From CAVUPF01 sp963743285 (GTDB lineage: Bacteria > Actinomycetota > Thermoleophilia > Solirubrobacterales > 70-9), in contig CAVUPF010000004.1 of assembly GCA_963743285.1 (NCBI GenBank), positions 186,001 to 250,000 on the forward strand: a stretch of 64,000 nt of DNA, given 5' to 3'. Of this stretch, positions 33,891 to 43,520 are shown piece after piece. The notes beneath the pieces are model-generated. The model was not told the origin of the DNA. It searched no databases and was given only the letters and a program-made list of their open reading frames with translations. The position numbers and the translations under genes were made by a program. How positions within the stretch are numbered: the first letter of the stretch is position 1; each line of letters begins with the position of its first letter.

Positions 33891-35360
33891 GTGGCGGCGA
33901 GCGCCAACCAAGGCGCGCGGCGACGCGTCCGCTGGCGCCCCGGAAGCTGGCCTCTGCGCTGGCGCCTTGCGGTCGCCTCAGCCGGGCTGACCCTGGCGAT
34001 CCTGATCGTCTTCGCCGTGGTGATTGGCGACCTCGCTACGGAACGCGTCCGTAGCGACTTCAACCGGGACCTACGGAGCGGCGCCTCCACCCTGGCCTTT
34101 CACACGCATTTCATTGAGACCCCCGAAGGCAACACGCTGGTGCTCAGCCCGGAACTCCGCGACTACTCCCTCGCAAACGACGCCACCGCGCGGGTGCTCA
34201 ACCTCGACGGCGAACGCTTGGAATCGTACCCGCCCCATCACTTTGTGAACCTCGGTCCGATCAGCTCGGGGATAACCGCAAGCGGCTCGCTCCGCGTCGC
34301 GACGGCGGCGGTGCTCAACTCCGGCGGGACCGTGGTCGGGTACGTCCAATACGCACGCAGCGAGGAGGACGTCGATGCCACGGTCAGCCGGCTCTGGCTG
34401 CTGATCGCCGCAGGCGTGCTGGGCGGCACGCTGTTGGCCAGCCTCTCCGGGCTCGCGATCGCCAGCCGGGCGCTGCGCCCGCTCACCTCGCTGACGGCCG
34501 CTGCCCGTGAGGTCACCGATACCCGCGACCCCTCCCGCAAGATGCCCCAGCCGCGAGCCGACGATGAGATCGGCGAGCTGGCTCGCACCCTGGAGCAGAT
34601 GCTGCGCTCGCTCGACGCGGCTCGAGCCGAGCGCGAGGGGGCGATGCAAAAGCAACGCGAGTTTGTCGCCGACGCTTCCCATGAGCTGCGCACACCCCTG
34701 ACCAGCGTCCTCGCCAACCTCGAGCTCCTCCAGGCCTCGCTGGGAGCCCCGGGGCAGGCAGAAGACCGCGAAATGATCGACTCGGCCCTGCGCTCCTCGC
34801 GCCGCATGAGCCGCCTGGTCGGCGACCTGCTGCTGCTCGCCCGCGCCGACGCCGGCCGGATCGGAGAGCACCGGCACTGTGACTTCGCCGAGATCGCCGG
34901 CAATGCCGCGGTCGAGGTCGCGCCGATGCTTGGCGAGCGCGAGTTGAGCATTGACAACGGCCACCCGATCTTCATCGACGGCAACCCCGACGAACTGCAT
35001 CGGATGGTCGTCAACCTGCTCGACAACGCCGCCCATCACACCCAGCCGGGATCGCACATCGAGCTGCGCCTCAGCTCCAGCGGCAACGCTGCCGTGATCG
35101 AGGTCGCCGACGACGGGCCCGGAATCCCATCCGAGCTTCGCGAGCAGATCTTCGACCGCTTCGTGCGCGGCCAAGGCCCCGCCGACATCGCGGCCGGCCC
35201 CGGCACCGGCCTCGGCTTGGCGATCGTCCGCGCCGTCGCCAGCTCCCACGGCGGCCGCGTGGAGGCGGCGGAGTCGGCTGCGGGCGGCGCGTTGTTCCGC
35301 GTCCGCCTCCCGCTCGCCAAGTCTGAGCCGGTGATTAGCAGACCTTTAGAGGCGCTTTAA
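33891..35360 (+). CDS. Two-component sensor histidine kinase (HAMP, HisKA, HATPase)
   Basis: A 489-residue kinase. Membrane helices at about 26-46 and 169-192 flank a 120-residue external sensor domain, followed by HAMP (about 190-245), HisKA with His264 in DASHELRTPL, and HATPase with NLLDNAAHH, DDGPGIP and GTGLGLAIV. The start is GTG 33891, two bases after the regulator stop. It senses an external signal and phosphorylates the partner regulator. A strong terminator follows the gene. Confidence 0.9.
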   Translation: MAASANQGARRRVRWRPGSWPLRWRLAVASAGLTLAILIVFAVVIGDLATERVRSDFNRDLRSGASTLAFHTHFIETPEGNTLVLSPELRDYSLANDATARVLNLDGERLESYPPHHFVNLGPISSGITASGSLRVATAAVLNSGGTVVGYVQYARSEEDVDATVSRLWLLIAAGVLGGTLLASLSGLAIASRALRPLTSLTAAAREVTDTRDPSRKMPQPRADDEIGELARTLEQMLRSLDAARAEREGAMQKQREFVADASHELRTPLTSVLANLELLQASLGAPGQAEDREMIDSALRSSRRMSRLVGDLLLLARADAGRIGEHRHCDFAEIAGNAAVEVAPMLGERELSIDNGHPIFIDGNPDELHRMVVNLLDNAAHHTQPGSHIELRLSSSGNAAVIEVADDGPGIPSELREQIFDRFVRGQGPADIAAGPGTGLGLAIVRAVASSHGGRVEAAESAAGGALFRVRLPLAKSEPVISRPLEAL

Positions 35361-35442
35361 AGCTCCGGCCTAGTTTCCCAAACGGACGAGACACACGGGC
35401 CCGTCGGGGATCTCCCCAACACCACCCCGGCGGGCTCGACTT

Positions 35443-35487
35443 GCCGCCGGGCCCTCCCCCTCCCTTTGGGCCCGGCGGCCTTTTCTT
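35443..35487 (+). terminator. Intrinsic terminator after the sensor kinase gene
   Basis: A 12-bp perfect stem (35443-35454 with 35468-35479), a 13-base loop and a following T-rich run TTTTCTT (35481-35487) give a classical rho-independent terminator on the plus strand. The T-run ends at the rnj stop, which is convergent. Confidence 0.8.
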
Positions 35488-37151
35488 CAGACCTCGACGA
35501 CCACCGGGAGGACCATCGGGCGGCGTCGCAGCTTCTCGTAGACGAACTTGGCGACGGCGTCGTGCAGGTCTTCTTGGATCAGCGGCAACTCTCGCGTACC
35601 GGCCGCGGCGGCCCCCTCCAGCGAGTCTTCGATCACGTCCCGCAGCTCTTCGACCAGGGCGTCGGCCTCATCGAGGAAGGCGACGCCCCGGAAGATGACC
35701 TCTGGGTCGGCGACGACGCTGCCGTCATCGGAGGAGATCGTGGCGACGACTATGAAGATGCCGTCCGCCGAGATCTCACGCCGATCCCGCAGGGCGACAT
35801 CGTCGGGGTCGCCGATGTCAACCCCGTCGACGAAGATCGTGCCGGCATGGACATCCTCTCCGAACTGCGCCCCGCTTTCGGTGATCTCCAGGGGCAACCC
35901 GTTGCGGCCCTGAAAGACGTTCTCCGGGTCGATCCCCACCGAGTGCGCCAGCTCGGCGTGCAGCCGCAGTCGCTTGTGGTCGCCGTGCACGGGCAGCACG
36001 TAGCGTGGTTTGGTCAGGTTGATCATCAGCTTCAGCTCCTCCTGCCCACCGTGGCCGGAGGCGTGGATCGGCGCGTCTTTGGCGGTCACCACGGTGGCGC
36101 CGATCTCATAGATCCGGTCGATCGTCTCGTTCACCGCCCGCTCGTTGCCGGGCACCGGGGTCGCCGAGAAGACGACGGTGTCGCCGGAGTGCAGCTCGAC
36201 GTCGCGGTGGTCATTGTTGGCCATCCGCCGCAGCGCCGAGAGCGGCTCTCCCTGGCTCCCGGTCGAGATCACGACTACCTTCTCGTCGGGGAAGTTCTCG
36301 ATCTCCCGCGGCTGGATAAAGAGGCCAGGAGGAGCATCGGCCATCCCAAGGCTAGAGGCAATGTTGAAGTTCTTGCGCATCGAGCGACCGACCAGCGCCA
36401 CCCGCCGGTCCAGTTTCACCGCGGCGTCGATCACCTGCTGGACGCGGTGGATATTGGAGGCGAACGATGTGACGATGATGCGGCCCTCACAAGAGGAGAA
36501 GGTCTCCAGCAGCGCCGGACCGACGCTCGACTCCGAGGGAGCGATCCCGGCCCGGTCGGCATTGGTCGAGTCGCCGCAGAGCAGCAGCAAACCGTCGCGA
36601 CCGACCTCGGCCAGGCGCGAGATGTCAGCCGGGTGACCGTCGACCGGCGTCTGGTCAAACTTGTAATCACCGGTGACCAGCACTGAGCCCAGCTCGGTAC
36701 CAAGCAGGACGGCACGCATATCGGGGATCGAGTGCGAGAGGTGGATCAGCTCAAGGCCAAAGGGGCCGAGCTGGACCTTCTCTCCCGCTGGCAGCTCCTC
36801 CAACGGCGCATCGGAGAGCCGGTGCTCGTCGAGCTTTGAGCGCACCATCCCAATCGTCAGCCGGCCGCCGTAGATCACCGGCGGCTGACCGATCTCTCGG
36901 AGCACGTAGGGCAACGCCCCAACGTGGTCCTCATGACCATGGGTGAGGACGATCGCCTCGATGTCCTCAGCGCGGTCGCGCAGGTAGGAGAAGTCTGGCA
37001 AGACCAGGTCTATCCCCGGCATCTCGGCGGTCGGGAACATCAACCCGGTGTCGACCACGACGATCCGACCGCCGTACTCGACCACGGTCATGTTCTTACC
37101 GATCTCCCCCAAGCCCCCGAGGGGGAGCACCCGAAGCTTCTTTCCTGCCAC
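35487..37151 (-). CDS. rnj: Ribonuclease J
   Basis: A 554-residue metallo-beta-lactamase/beta-CASP ribonuclease with both 5' exonuclease and endonuclease activity in this family. The metal motif THGHEDHVG is at 70-78, with further ligands in HLSHSIPD and TGDYKFD; the beta-CASP region includes SFASNIHRVQQ and HASGHGGQEEL. The start is GTG 37151 with GGTGG upstream. It lies downstream of dapA and is convergent with the sensor kinase. Confidence 0.93.
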   Translation of the reverse strand: MAGKKLRVLPLGGLGEIGKNMTVVEYGGRIVVVDTGLMFPTAEMPGIDLVLPDFSYLRDRAEDIEAIVLTHGHEDHVGALPYVLREIGQPPVIYGGRLTIGMVRSKLDEHRLSDAPLEELPAGEKVQLGPFGLELIHLSHSIPDMRAVLLGTELGSVLVTGDYKFDQTPVDGHPADISRLAEVGRDGLLLLCGDSTNADRAGIAPSESSVGPALLETFSSCEGRIIVTSFASNIHRVQQVIDAAVKLDRRVALVGRSMRKNFNIASSLGMADAPPGLFIQPREIENFPDEKVVVISTGSQGEPLSALRRMANNDHRDVELHSGDTVVFSATPVPGNERAVNETIDRIYEIGATVVTAKDAPIHASGHGGQEELKLMINLTKPRYVLPVHGDHKRLRLHAELAHSVGIDPENVFQGRNGLPLEITESGAQFGEDVHAGTIFVDGVDIGDPDDVALRDRREISADGIFIVVATISSDDGSVVADPEVIFRGVAFLDEADALVEELRDVIEDSLEGAAAAGTRELPLIQEDLHDAVAKFVYEKLRRRPMVLPVVVEV

Positions 37152-37178
37152 TAGAGATCCACCGATCGTCGTTGCGCG

Positions 37179-38054
37179 CTAGAGAATTGCCGGGACGCCG
37201 GCGCTCTCCAGCGCCGCTGCCACTGTCGCCCGCTGCTCCGCGTCGGCGGGAACCAGCGGCAGACGCAGGCGCCCGGAGGGGATCAGGTTGGTCATCTCCA
37301 GCGCCGCCTTGATCGGGATCGGGTTGGTCGTCACCGCCAGCGCCTCATACAGCGGACGTAAGCCAGCGTCGATCTCCCTGGCCCGCTCCAGGTCTCCGCC
37401 CTGCGCGGCGTCCCACATCTCTCGCATCCGTTCGCCGACGATGTGCGACGCGACCAGTATCCCGCCGGCACCCCCGAATTCCAACATCGCCAAGAAGGAC
37501 TCATCGTTTCCGGTAAGCACGGTCAGTCCCTCGATCGGGCCGAGCTGCTCGTCGTTGGACTGCTTGACCGCAACCACGCTGTCGATCGAGGCGAGCTCGC
37601 CGAGGAACTCCGGCTCCATGTTGATCACGACCCGTGATGGGATGTTGTAGAGGACCAGCGGCAGCTCCGGCGCGGCTTCGGCGATCGCCTCGAAGTGCGC
37701 CCGCAATCCCGCCTTGTTCGGCTTGTTGTAGTAGGGGGCGACGACCAGGGCGGCGTCGGCTCCCGCCGCCGCCGCCGCCTTCGTCAATTCGCGCGAGTGG
37801 CGAGTGTCGTTGGTGCCGGTGCCGCAGATCACCGTCGCCTCGCCGCCGATCTCCTCGATGACCGCGCGCAGCAGCGAGATCTGCTCGGCGTCGGTCAGGG
37901 TCGACGCCTCACCGGTAGAGCCGGCAACCACCACCCCGTGCGAGCCGCCGTCGATCAGGCCGGCGGCGAGGCGCCGCGCAGCAGCCTCGTCGACACCGCC
38001 ACCCTCATCGAAGGGGGTCGCCATCGCCGTGATCACACCTTGGATTGCCTTCAC
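37179..38054 (-). CDS. dapA: 4-hydroxy-tetrahydrodipicolinate synthase
   Basis: A 291-residue TIM-barrel aldolase that condenses pyruvate with aspartate semialdehyde, the first step of the DAP/lysine branch. GSTGEASTLT carries the Thr pair, Tyr136 lies in YNIPSR and the Schiff-base Lys164 in VVAVKQSND. Start GTG 38054 follows a TACCCT box by seven bases. dapB lies just upstream on the same strand. Confidence 0.93.
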   Translation of the reverse strand: MKAIQGVITAMATPFDEGGGVDEAAARRLAAGLIDGGSHGVVVAGSTGEASTLTDAEQISLLRAVIEEIGGEATVICGTGTNDTRHSRELTKAAAAAGADAALVVAPYYNKPNKAGLRAHFEAIAEAAPELPLVLYNIPSRVVINMEPEFLGELASIDSVVAVKQSNDEQLGPIEGLTVLTGNDESFLAMLEFGGAGGILVASHIVGERMREMWDAAQGGDLERAREIDAGLRPLYEALAVTTNPIPIKAALEMTNLIPSGRLRLPLVPADAEQRATVAAALESAGVPAIL

Positions 38055-38061
38055 CGAAACC

Positions 38062-38067
38062 AGGGTA
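38062..38067 (-). promoter_or_regulatory. -10 box TACCCT of dapA
   Basis: TACCCT on the minus strand ends seven bases before the GTG at 38054. A leaderless start is expected, although readthrough from dapB is also likely. Confidence 0.4.
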
Positions 38068-38081
38068 TCCGCTCGATGCTC

Positions 38082-38753
38082 TTAGAGCAGTGCCTCCAAC
38101 CCAACCGTGAAGCGGTCGGGAAGGGTGGAGACCCGGCGGACGGCAAGCAACACGCCGGGCATGAAGGAATGGCGGTCGATCGAGTCATGGCGCAACGAGA
38201 GGGTTTGTCCCTCACCACCGAAGATGACCTCCTGATGGGCGACCAGACCAGGCAGGCGGACCGAGTGGATCGGCTCGTGGACGTCTCCTCCGGCGCCTCG
38301 GATCAGCTCTGCGGTGCGCTTCGCGGTGCCCGACGGGGCGTCGAGCTTGCGCTCGTTGTGCAGCTCCACGATCTCGCACTCGGGCATATGGGGCGCGATC
38401 CGCTGCGCCGCCTCCATCATCAGCACCGCGCCGATCGCAAAGTTCGGGGCGACAAAGCAGTTGGCGCCGGGGTCCGCCGACTCGCTGGCCGCCCGGGCGG
38501 CATCGAGGTCAAAGCCGGTCGTCCCGACCACGACGTGGACGCCGGCGAGGAGGCAGGCCGCCAGGTTGGCAAGGGCGACGCTGGGAGTCGTGAAGTCGAC
38601 GACGACGTCAGCTTCGCCGAGCACCTCGCCAAGCTCGACCTCCAATGCGGGGTCGGCCTTGGCAGCGAGGGCTGTGTCCTCGGCCCCCTCGACCGCCTCA
38701 CAGACGGCCTGGCCCATCCGCCCGGCGGCTCCGCAGACGACGACTCGGATCAT
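38082..38753 (-). CDS. dapB: 4-hydroxy-tetrahydrodipicolinate reductase
   Basis: A 223-residue reductase acting after DapA. The nucleotide loop GAAGRMG is at 8-14. The catalytic segment ELHNERKLDAPSGTA holds His132 and Lys136 and fits the family signature E-x-H-x3-K-x-D-x-PSGTA, although the second His of the common HH pair is Asn. It is somewhat short compared with the 245-270 residues usual in the family. The start overlaps the M16 protease stop by ATGA. Confidence 0.92.
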   Translation of the reverse strand: MIRVVVCGAAGRMGQAVCEAVEGAEDTALAAKADPALEVELGEVLGEADVVVDFTTPSVALANLAACLLAGVHVVVGTTGFDLDAARAASESADPGANCFVAPNFAIGAVLMMEAAQRIAPHMPECEIVELHNERKLDAPSGTAKRTAELIRGAGGDVHEPIHSVRLPGLVAHQEVIFGGEGQTLSLRHDSIDRHSFMPGVLLAVRRVSTLPDRFTVGLEALL

Positions 38754-40024
38754 GCGGCGAGCAGCGTCTCGCTCACGGGGGCCAGCGCGCTGCGGAAGCG
38801 GTCCTCGGCACGCCCGACACAGGCGGCGGAGAGGCGCTCGGCTCCGTAGAGCTCGGCGGCCAGAGCGGTCAGGTCCTCGACTCTCACCACGTCTACCTTG
38901 GCCAGCATCTCGTCGAGACTGTCGATCGGGAGATCGAAAAGCGTGGCGCGGGAGATCCGTGTCATCCGCGCCGCGGTCGACTCCGAGGAGAGGACCAGCC
39001 GGCCCTTGACGTTCTCCTTCGCACGGGCGAGCTCCTCGGCGGAGACCGGCTCGGAGCGCAGCCGCTGCAGCTCGGCGCCGATGATCGCGCAGGCTTCCTC
39101 GACATTGTCCTCGCGGGTGCCGACGTAGGTTGCCACCAGCCCCGAGTCGGTGTATTGCTCGTTGTAGGAGCCGACCGAGTAGGCGAGCCCGCGCTTCTCG
39201 CGCACCTCGCGGAAGAGTCGCGATGAGGTCGATCCGCCGAAGATCGAGTCGAGCACGGCGAGGGCGTAGCGCCGCTCGTCGTCACGCCTCAGGCCCGGCG
39301 CCCCGAAGCAGATGTGGTACTGCTCGGTGTCCTTCTCGTGAAAGCGCAGGCGTGCGGCGCCGTCCAGCTCCACCGCGGGAGCGGCGCCGTTGCTGCCCCC
39401 CGGAGGGGAGACGAGGCGCTGGGCCAGCGCGGCGATTCGCTCATGGTCGAGATGGCCCGCGGCACCGACCACGATGTCCTCCCCGGTGTAGCGAGCCCGG
39501 TGATAGGCCTCGATCTCGGGAACCGGGACCGAGGCGATCACCTCCGCCTCTCCCAGCACCCGGCGACCGAGCGGGTGCTCTCCAAAGACGGCGTCGGCGA
39601 GGAAGTCGTGGACGCGGTCCTGCGGTTCGTCCTCATACATCGCGATCTCCTCCAGCACCACCTCGCGCTCAGAGTCGATCTCAGGGTAGGTCGGCGCCAA
39701 CAGCATCTCGGCGAGCAGGTCGAAGACCTCCTCGGTGTGTTCATCGAGAAAGCGGGCGTGGAGATGGGTCGTCTCCTTGCCGGTCGCCGCGTTGACCGAG
39801 GCGCCGAGCCCGTCGAAGCGCTCGGAGATCTCGATCGCCGAGAAGCGCTCTGTCCCCTTGAACAGCAGGTGCTCGAGGAAATGCGAGACCCCCGCCTGAG
39901 AGGAGGTCTCGTCGCGAGAACCGGTCCGCACCCAGAGCCCGAGCGCCACGGAGCGAACCGAGGGAACCTCCTCGGTCACGACCCGAACGCCCGAGCCCAT
40001 CGCGGTTAGATTCGGAGCGCTCAA
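38750..40024 (-). CDS. M16 family zinc metalloprotease (insulinase-like)
   Basis: A 424-residue peptidase with the inverted zinc motif HFLEH (His48, Glu51, His52) and the downstream glutamate region of the active domain, followed by the second M16 domain. It lies next to pnp, as in many Gram-positive bacteria, where the homologue is of the PqqL/YmxG type. The start is TTG 40024, three bases after the pnp stop; the ATG eight codons in is an alternative. Substrate unknown. Confidence 0.88.
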   Translation of the reverse strand: MSAPNLTAMGSGVRVVTEEVPSVRSVALGLWVRTGSRDETSSQAGVSHFLEHLLFKGTERFSAIEISERFDGLGASVNAATGKETTHLHARFLDEHTEEVFDLLAEMLLAPTYPEIDSEREVVLEEIAMYEDEPQDRVHDFLADAVFGEHPLGRRVLGEAEVIASVPVPEIEAYHRARYTGEDIVVGAAGHLDHERIAALAQRLVSPPGGSNGAAPAVELDGAARLRFHEKDTEQYHICFGAPGLRRDDERRYALAVLDSIFGGSTSSRLFREVREKRGLAYSVGSYNEQYTDSGLVATYVGTREDNVEEACAIIGAELQRLRSEPVSAEELARAKENVKGRLVLSSESTAARMTRISRATLFDLPIDSLDEMLAKVDVVRVEDLTALAAELYGAERLSAACVGRAEDRFRSALAPVSETLLAA

Positions 40025-40027
40025 TGC

Positions 40028-42262
40028 CTAGTCGCGCCGCTCGCGCTCGCGGCGGCGGCCGTCGCGAGCTCCGCGGCCCCTCTCGCGATCGCCGCCGTTG
40101 CGCCGCGAGCCGCCGTCGCCGGAGCCGATCGCGGCCAGCTCCTCGGCCGACTTGCCCTCGACCGAGGGATCACTGGAGAGGCGCAGCCCGATCCGGCCGC
40201 GCTCCTTGTCGACTTCGACCACGGTTACGTCGATCTCCTCACCGGCCTTCAGCACGTCGTCGACGGAGTCGACCCGCTCGCCCGGCTTCACGTTGGAGAT
40301 GTGGAGCAGGCCGTCGGTGCCCTTGACCAACTCGACGAAAGCGCCGAAAGTGGTCGTCTTGACGACCTTGGCGGAGTCGTAGCGGTCACCGACCTCGGCC
40401 TCCCTGGTCATTGAATCGATCCGGGCGACGCAGGCCTCGACCAGTTCGCTGGTCGGCGCGTAGATCCGCACCGTGCCATCGTCCTCGACGTCGATCTCGG
40501 CTTCGAACTCCTCGCAGAGCCCGCGGATCGTTTCGCCGCCTTTGCCGATCACGGCGCCGATCTTCTCCGGGTCGATCTTGATCGACTCGATAGCCGGCGC
40601 GTGCGGGGAGAGCTTCTCGCGGGGGCCGTCGATCGCCTCGGCCATTTTGCCGAGGATGAAGAGCCGCCCCTTCTTGGCCTGCTCCAGCGCGTCGGTGAGG
40701 ATCTCGAAGGTGACGCCGGTGATCTTGATGTCCATCTGCAGGGCGGTGATCCCGTCAGCGGTGCCGGCGACCTTGAAGTCCATGTCGCCGAGGTGGTCCT
40801 CGACGCCGGCGATGTCGGTGAGGACGATGTAGTCATCGCCCTCCTTGATCAGGCCCATCGCCACACCGGCGACCGGGGCGCTGACCGGCACCCCCGCGGC
40901 CTGCAGGGCCATCGATGAGGCACAGACCGAGCCCATCGAGGAGGAGCCGTTTGACTCCAACGTCTCTGAGACGGCGCGGATCACGTAGGGGAACGCCTCT
41001 TCGTCGGGAATCGTCGCCGCCAGGGCCCGCTCGGCGAGCGCGCCGTGGCCGATGTCGCGGCGCTTCGGCCCGCGCATGAAGCCGGCCTCCCCGACCGAGA
41101 AGGGCGGGAAGTTGTAGTGGTGCCAGAACCGCTTCGTAGTCTGCAGGCCGAGCGTGTCGAGGCGCATGTCCATGCGCGTCGTGCCCAGCGCCACGTTGGA
41201 GAGGATCTGCGTCTCGCCGCGGGTGAACAGCGCCGAGCCATGCACGCGCGGGGCGATGTCCACCTCGCACTCGATTGGTCGGATCTCGTCCTGGGCGCGG
41301 CCGTCGGGGCGCTTCTTCTCGACGGCGATCGCCTTGCGGATAGTGTCCTTCTCGATGTGGTCGAAAGCGGCGACGACCTCGGCCTTGCGCCCGGGGTCGG
41401 CGTCGTCGGTCTCGGGCGCGTACTTGGCGACGACTTCGTCCTTGACCTTGTCGATCGCCTCGTAGCGCTCGAGCTTGCCCTCGGTGGCGATCGCGGCGAC
41501 CAGGGCCTGGCCGTGCGAAGCGCGGATATCGCTGATCAGGCTCTCGTCGATGCTCGGGGCCTCAATCTCCAGCTTCTCCTTGCCGGCCTTCTGCTGGAGC
41601 TCGTCCATCGCGGCGCAGAGCTTCTTGATCTCGCCGTGGGCGATGTCGAGCGCGTCGAGGATCTCCTGCTCGGTGACGCCGCCGGCGCCGGCCTCGACCA
41701 TCAGGATCGCCTCGTCGGTGCCGGCGACGATCAGGTCCAGGTCGAGTTCGTCGAGGCTCTCCTCGGGGGGGTTGACGACGAAGTCGCCGTCGAGCTTGCC
41801 GATCCGCACCGCGCCGACGTGGGCGGCGACCGGAACTGGGGAGATGGCCAGCGCCGCGGAGGCGCCGTTCATCGCCAGGATGTCGTAGGGGTGGACGTGG
41901 TCCACCGACATCGGGATCGCGACGAGCTGGGTCTCGTAGTGCCAGCCCTTGGGAAAGAGGGGACGAATCGGCCGATCGATCATCCGCGCGGTCAGCGTCG
42001 CCTTCTCGCCGGAACGGCCCTCACGGCGAAAGAAGGAGCCGGGGATCTTGCCCGCCGCGTACATCCGCTCCTCGACGTCGACGGTGAGGGGAAGGAAGTC
42101 CACGTCGCGCAGATTGCCCATCGTCGCCGTGCAGAGGACCATCGTGTCCCCGGCGCGGACGACAACCGATCCGCTCGCCTGCTTGGCGAGCTTGCCCGTC
42201 TCGAAGGAAATCTGGCTCTCGCCGACATCCACCGAGACGCGGCTAATGTCAAACATGCTCAT
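40028..42262 (-). CDS. pnp: Polyribonucleotide nucleotidyltransferase (PNPase)
   Basis: A 744-residue phosphorolytic 3'-5' exoribonuclease. Two RNase PH domains flank an alpha-helical region (the second contains FMRGPKRRDIGHG and DIAGVEDHLGDMDFKVAGT), then KH (KIGAVIGKGGETIRGL) and S1 (GDRYDSAKVVKTTTFGAFVEL) domains and a basic tail rich in Arg. GGAGG lies ten bases before ATG 42262. It follows rpsO, the standard order. Confidence 0.95.
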   Translation of the reverse strand: MSMFDISRVSVDVGESQISFETGKLAKQASGSVVVRAGDTMVLCTATMGNLRDVDFLPLTVDVEERMYAAGKIPGSFFRREGRSGEKATLTARMIDRPIRPLFPKGWHYETQLVAIPMSVDHVHPYDILAMNGASAALAISPVPVAAHVGAVRIGKLDGDFVVNPPEESLDELDLDLIVAGTDEAILMVEAGAGGVTEQEILDALDIAHGEIKKLCAAMDELQQKAGKEKLEIEAPSIDESLISDIRASHGQALVAAIATEGKLERYEAIDKVKDEVVAKYAPETDDADPGRKAEVVAAFDHIEKDTIRKAIAVEKKRPDGRAQDEIRPIECEVDIAPRVHGSALFTRGETQILSNVALGTTRMDMRLDTLGLQTTKRFWHHYNFPPFSVGEAGFMRGPKRRDIGHGALAERALAATIPDEEAFPYVIRAVSETLESNGSSSMGSVCASSMALQAAGVPVSAPVAGVAMGLIKEGDDYIVLTDIAGVEDHLGDMDFKVAGTADGITALQMDIKITGVTFEILTDALEQAKKGRLFILGKMAEAIDGPREKLSPHAPAIESIKIDPEKIGAVIGKGGETIRGLCEEFEAEIDVEDDGTVRIYAPTSELVEACVARIDSMTREAEVGDRYDSAKVVKTTTFGAFVELVKGTDGLLHISNVKPGERVDSVDDVLKAGEEIDVTVVEVDKERGRIGLRLSSDPSVEGKSAEELAAIGSGDGGSRRNGGDRERGRGARDGRRRERERRD

Positions 42263-42307
42263 CTATGTCGTACCTCCGGCCGCCCGGTTGGCGACCCCTT
42301 GCGTTTC

Positions 42308-42352
42308 AGAACTCTCGTTCTCTGTCCCGAGGGAGACTACAGACCGAGGGAC
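42308..42352 (-). promoter_or_regulatory. Foldable rpsO-pnp intergenic segment
   Basis: Two short inverted repeats lie in the leader between rpsO and pnp: AGAAC/GTTCT with a four-base loop (42308-42321) and GTCCC/GGGAC (42324-42328, 42348-42352). In E. coli a hairpin at this place mediates PNPase autoregulation, so the position is suggestive. The stems are short and evidence is weak. Confidence 0.3.
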
Positions 42353-42363
42353 GAAACGTCGCC

Positions 42364-42633
42364 CTAACGGCGAAGGCCGAGCTCGGCGACCAGGGATCGG
42401 TAGCGCTCAAGGTCGTTGCGCTCGAGGTAGCGCAGCATGCGGCGCCGCTTGCCGACCAGCATCAGCAGCCCACGTCGGGAGTGATGGTCTTTACCGTGCT
42501 CGCGCAGGTGTCCGGTCAGCTCGTTGATTCGCTCGGTCAGCAGCGCGATCTGGACCTCTGCCGAGCCGGTGTCCGCGGCGGAGCGCCCGTACTTGCCGAT
42601 CAGCTCGGACTTCTGTTCCTTAGTCAGGCTCAT
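42364..42633 (-). CDS. rpsO: 30S ribosomal protein S15
   Basis: An 89-residue S15 that binds 16S rRNA early in assembly. The family signature is clear: TGSAEVQIALLTERINELTGHLREHGKDHHSRRGLLMLVGKRRRMLRYL. The ATG overlaps the ribF stop by ATGA, so it is coupled to ribF. pnp follows after a 101-base gap. Confidence 0.96.
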   Translation of the reverse strand: MSLTKEQKSELIGKYGRSAADTGSAEVQIALLTERINELTGHLREHGKDHHSRRGLLMLVGKRRRMLRYLERNDLERYRSLVAELGLRR

Positions 42634-43520
42634 TGCGGGCCGGTGAAGCTAGCACAGACTCGCTTCGCATCCTCGACGTCGGTGCGCATTTGGGCGATCA
42701 GCTCCTCGACCCCGGCGAAGCGCTTCTCGCCGCGCAAGCGCTCTACAAAGGCAACCCGCAGGGTCCTGCCGTAGAGGTTCTCGTCACGGTCGATCAGGTA
42801 GGTCTCGATCAGCACTCCACGCCCCGTCTCAAAGGTCGGCCGCACGCCGACGTTGACCGCGGCGGGCACGCCGTCGGCGAAGGCCGCGTAAACGCCGTGC
42901 CCCGGAATCGCGAGACGGTCGTCGGGGACGATGTTGGCGGTCGGGAACCCCAGCTCCCGGCCGCGCTGATCGCCGCTCACCACGGTCCCCTCGACCATGA
43001 AGGGGGCACCGAGGCAGCGCCGGGCGCCAATCATGTCGCCAGCCGCCACCAGGGCCCGGATCCGGGTGGAGGACACCGTCTCGCCGTCGACCTCGACAAG
43101 CGGCACCACCCGGGTCTCGAACTCGGGGCGGGAGGCGAGCATCTCTGGATCGCCCTCCGCCCTGGCGCCGAAGCGGAAGTTCTCCCCGACCGAGACCCGC
43201 TCGGCCCCGAGCCGCTCGATCAGGATCCGCTCGACGAAGCCTTCGGCCGGCACGGTTGCGAACTCGTGATCAAAGGGGATGACAACCAGCTCGCGCACCC
43301 CTAGTCCCTCGATCACGTCGCGCTTCACCGCGAATGGCGTGATCAGCTTCGGCAGCGCCGCCGGGTGGAGGACTTCCAGGGGATGGGGATCGAAGGTGAG
43401 GACCGTGTCGGCGGCGTCGATCACCTCTCGGTGGCCCAGGTGGACGCCGTCGAAGGTGCCGATCGCGACGTGGCGGGGGCGCAGCTTCGCGTCGGGCAAT
43501 CTGGTGACCTCGACGCTCAT
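42630..43520 (-). CDS. ribF: Bifunctional riboflavin kinase / FAD synthetase
   Basis: A 296-residue enzyme making FMN and FAD. The N-terminal nucleotidyltransferase domain has AIGTFDGVHLGHREVI and VSSTRIRALVAAG. The C-terminal kinase domain has LGFPTANI and the glutamate region LIDRDENLYGRTLRVAFVERLRGEKRF. It overlaps truB upstream and rpsO downstream by four bases each, in the common truB-ribF-rpsO order. Confidence 0.94.
   Translation of the reverse strand: MSVEVTRLPDAKLRPRHVAIGTFDGVHLGHREVIDAADTVLTFDPHPLEVLHPAALPKLITPFAVKRDVIEGLGVRELVVIPFDHEFATVPAEGFVERILIERLGAERVSVGENFRFGARAEGDPEMLASRPEFETRVVPLVEVDGETVSSTRIRALVAAGDMIGARRCLGAPFMVEGTVVSGDQRGRELGFPTANIVPDDRLAIPGHGVYAAFADGVPAAVNVGVRPTFETGRGVLIETYLIDRDENLYGRTLRVAFVERLRGEKRFAGVEELIAQMRTDVEDAKRVCASFTGPQ

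Noticed and set aside
38360..38364. DapB active-site loss because HH is HN
   Set aside because: The family signature needs only E-x-H-x3-K-x-D-x-PSGTA, which is intact, so no loss of function is implied.
42308..42321. GAAC-N4-GTTC, resembling an actinobacterial LexA box, between rpsO and pnp
   Set aside because: Eight fixed bases are expected about once per 64 kb by chance, the flanking bases do not match the longer consensus, and the genes are not SOS genes.
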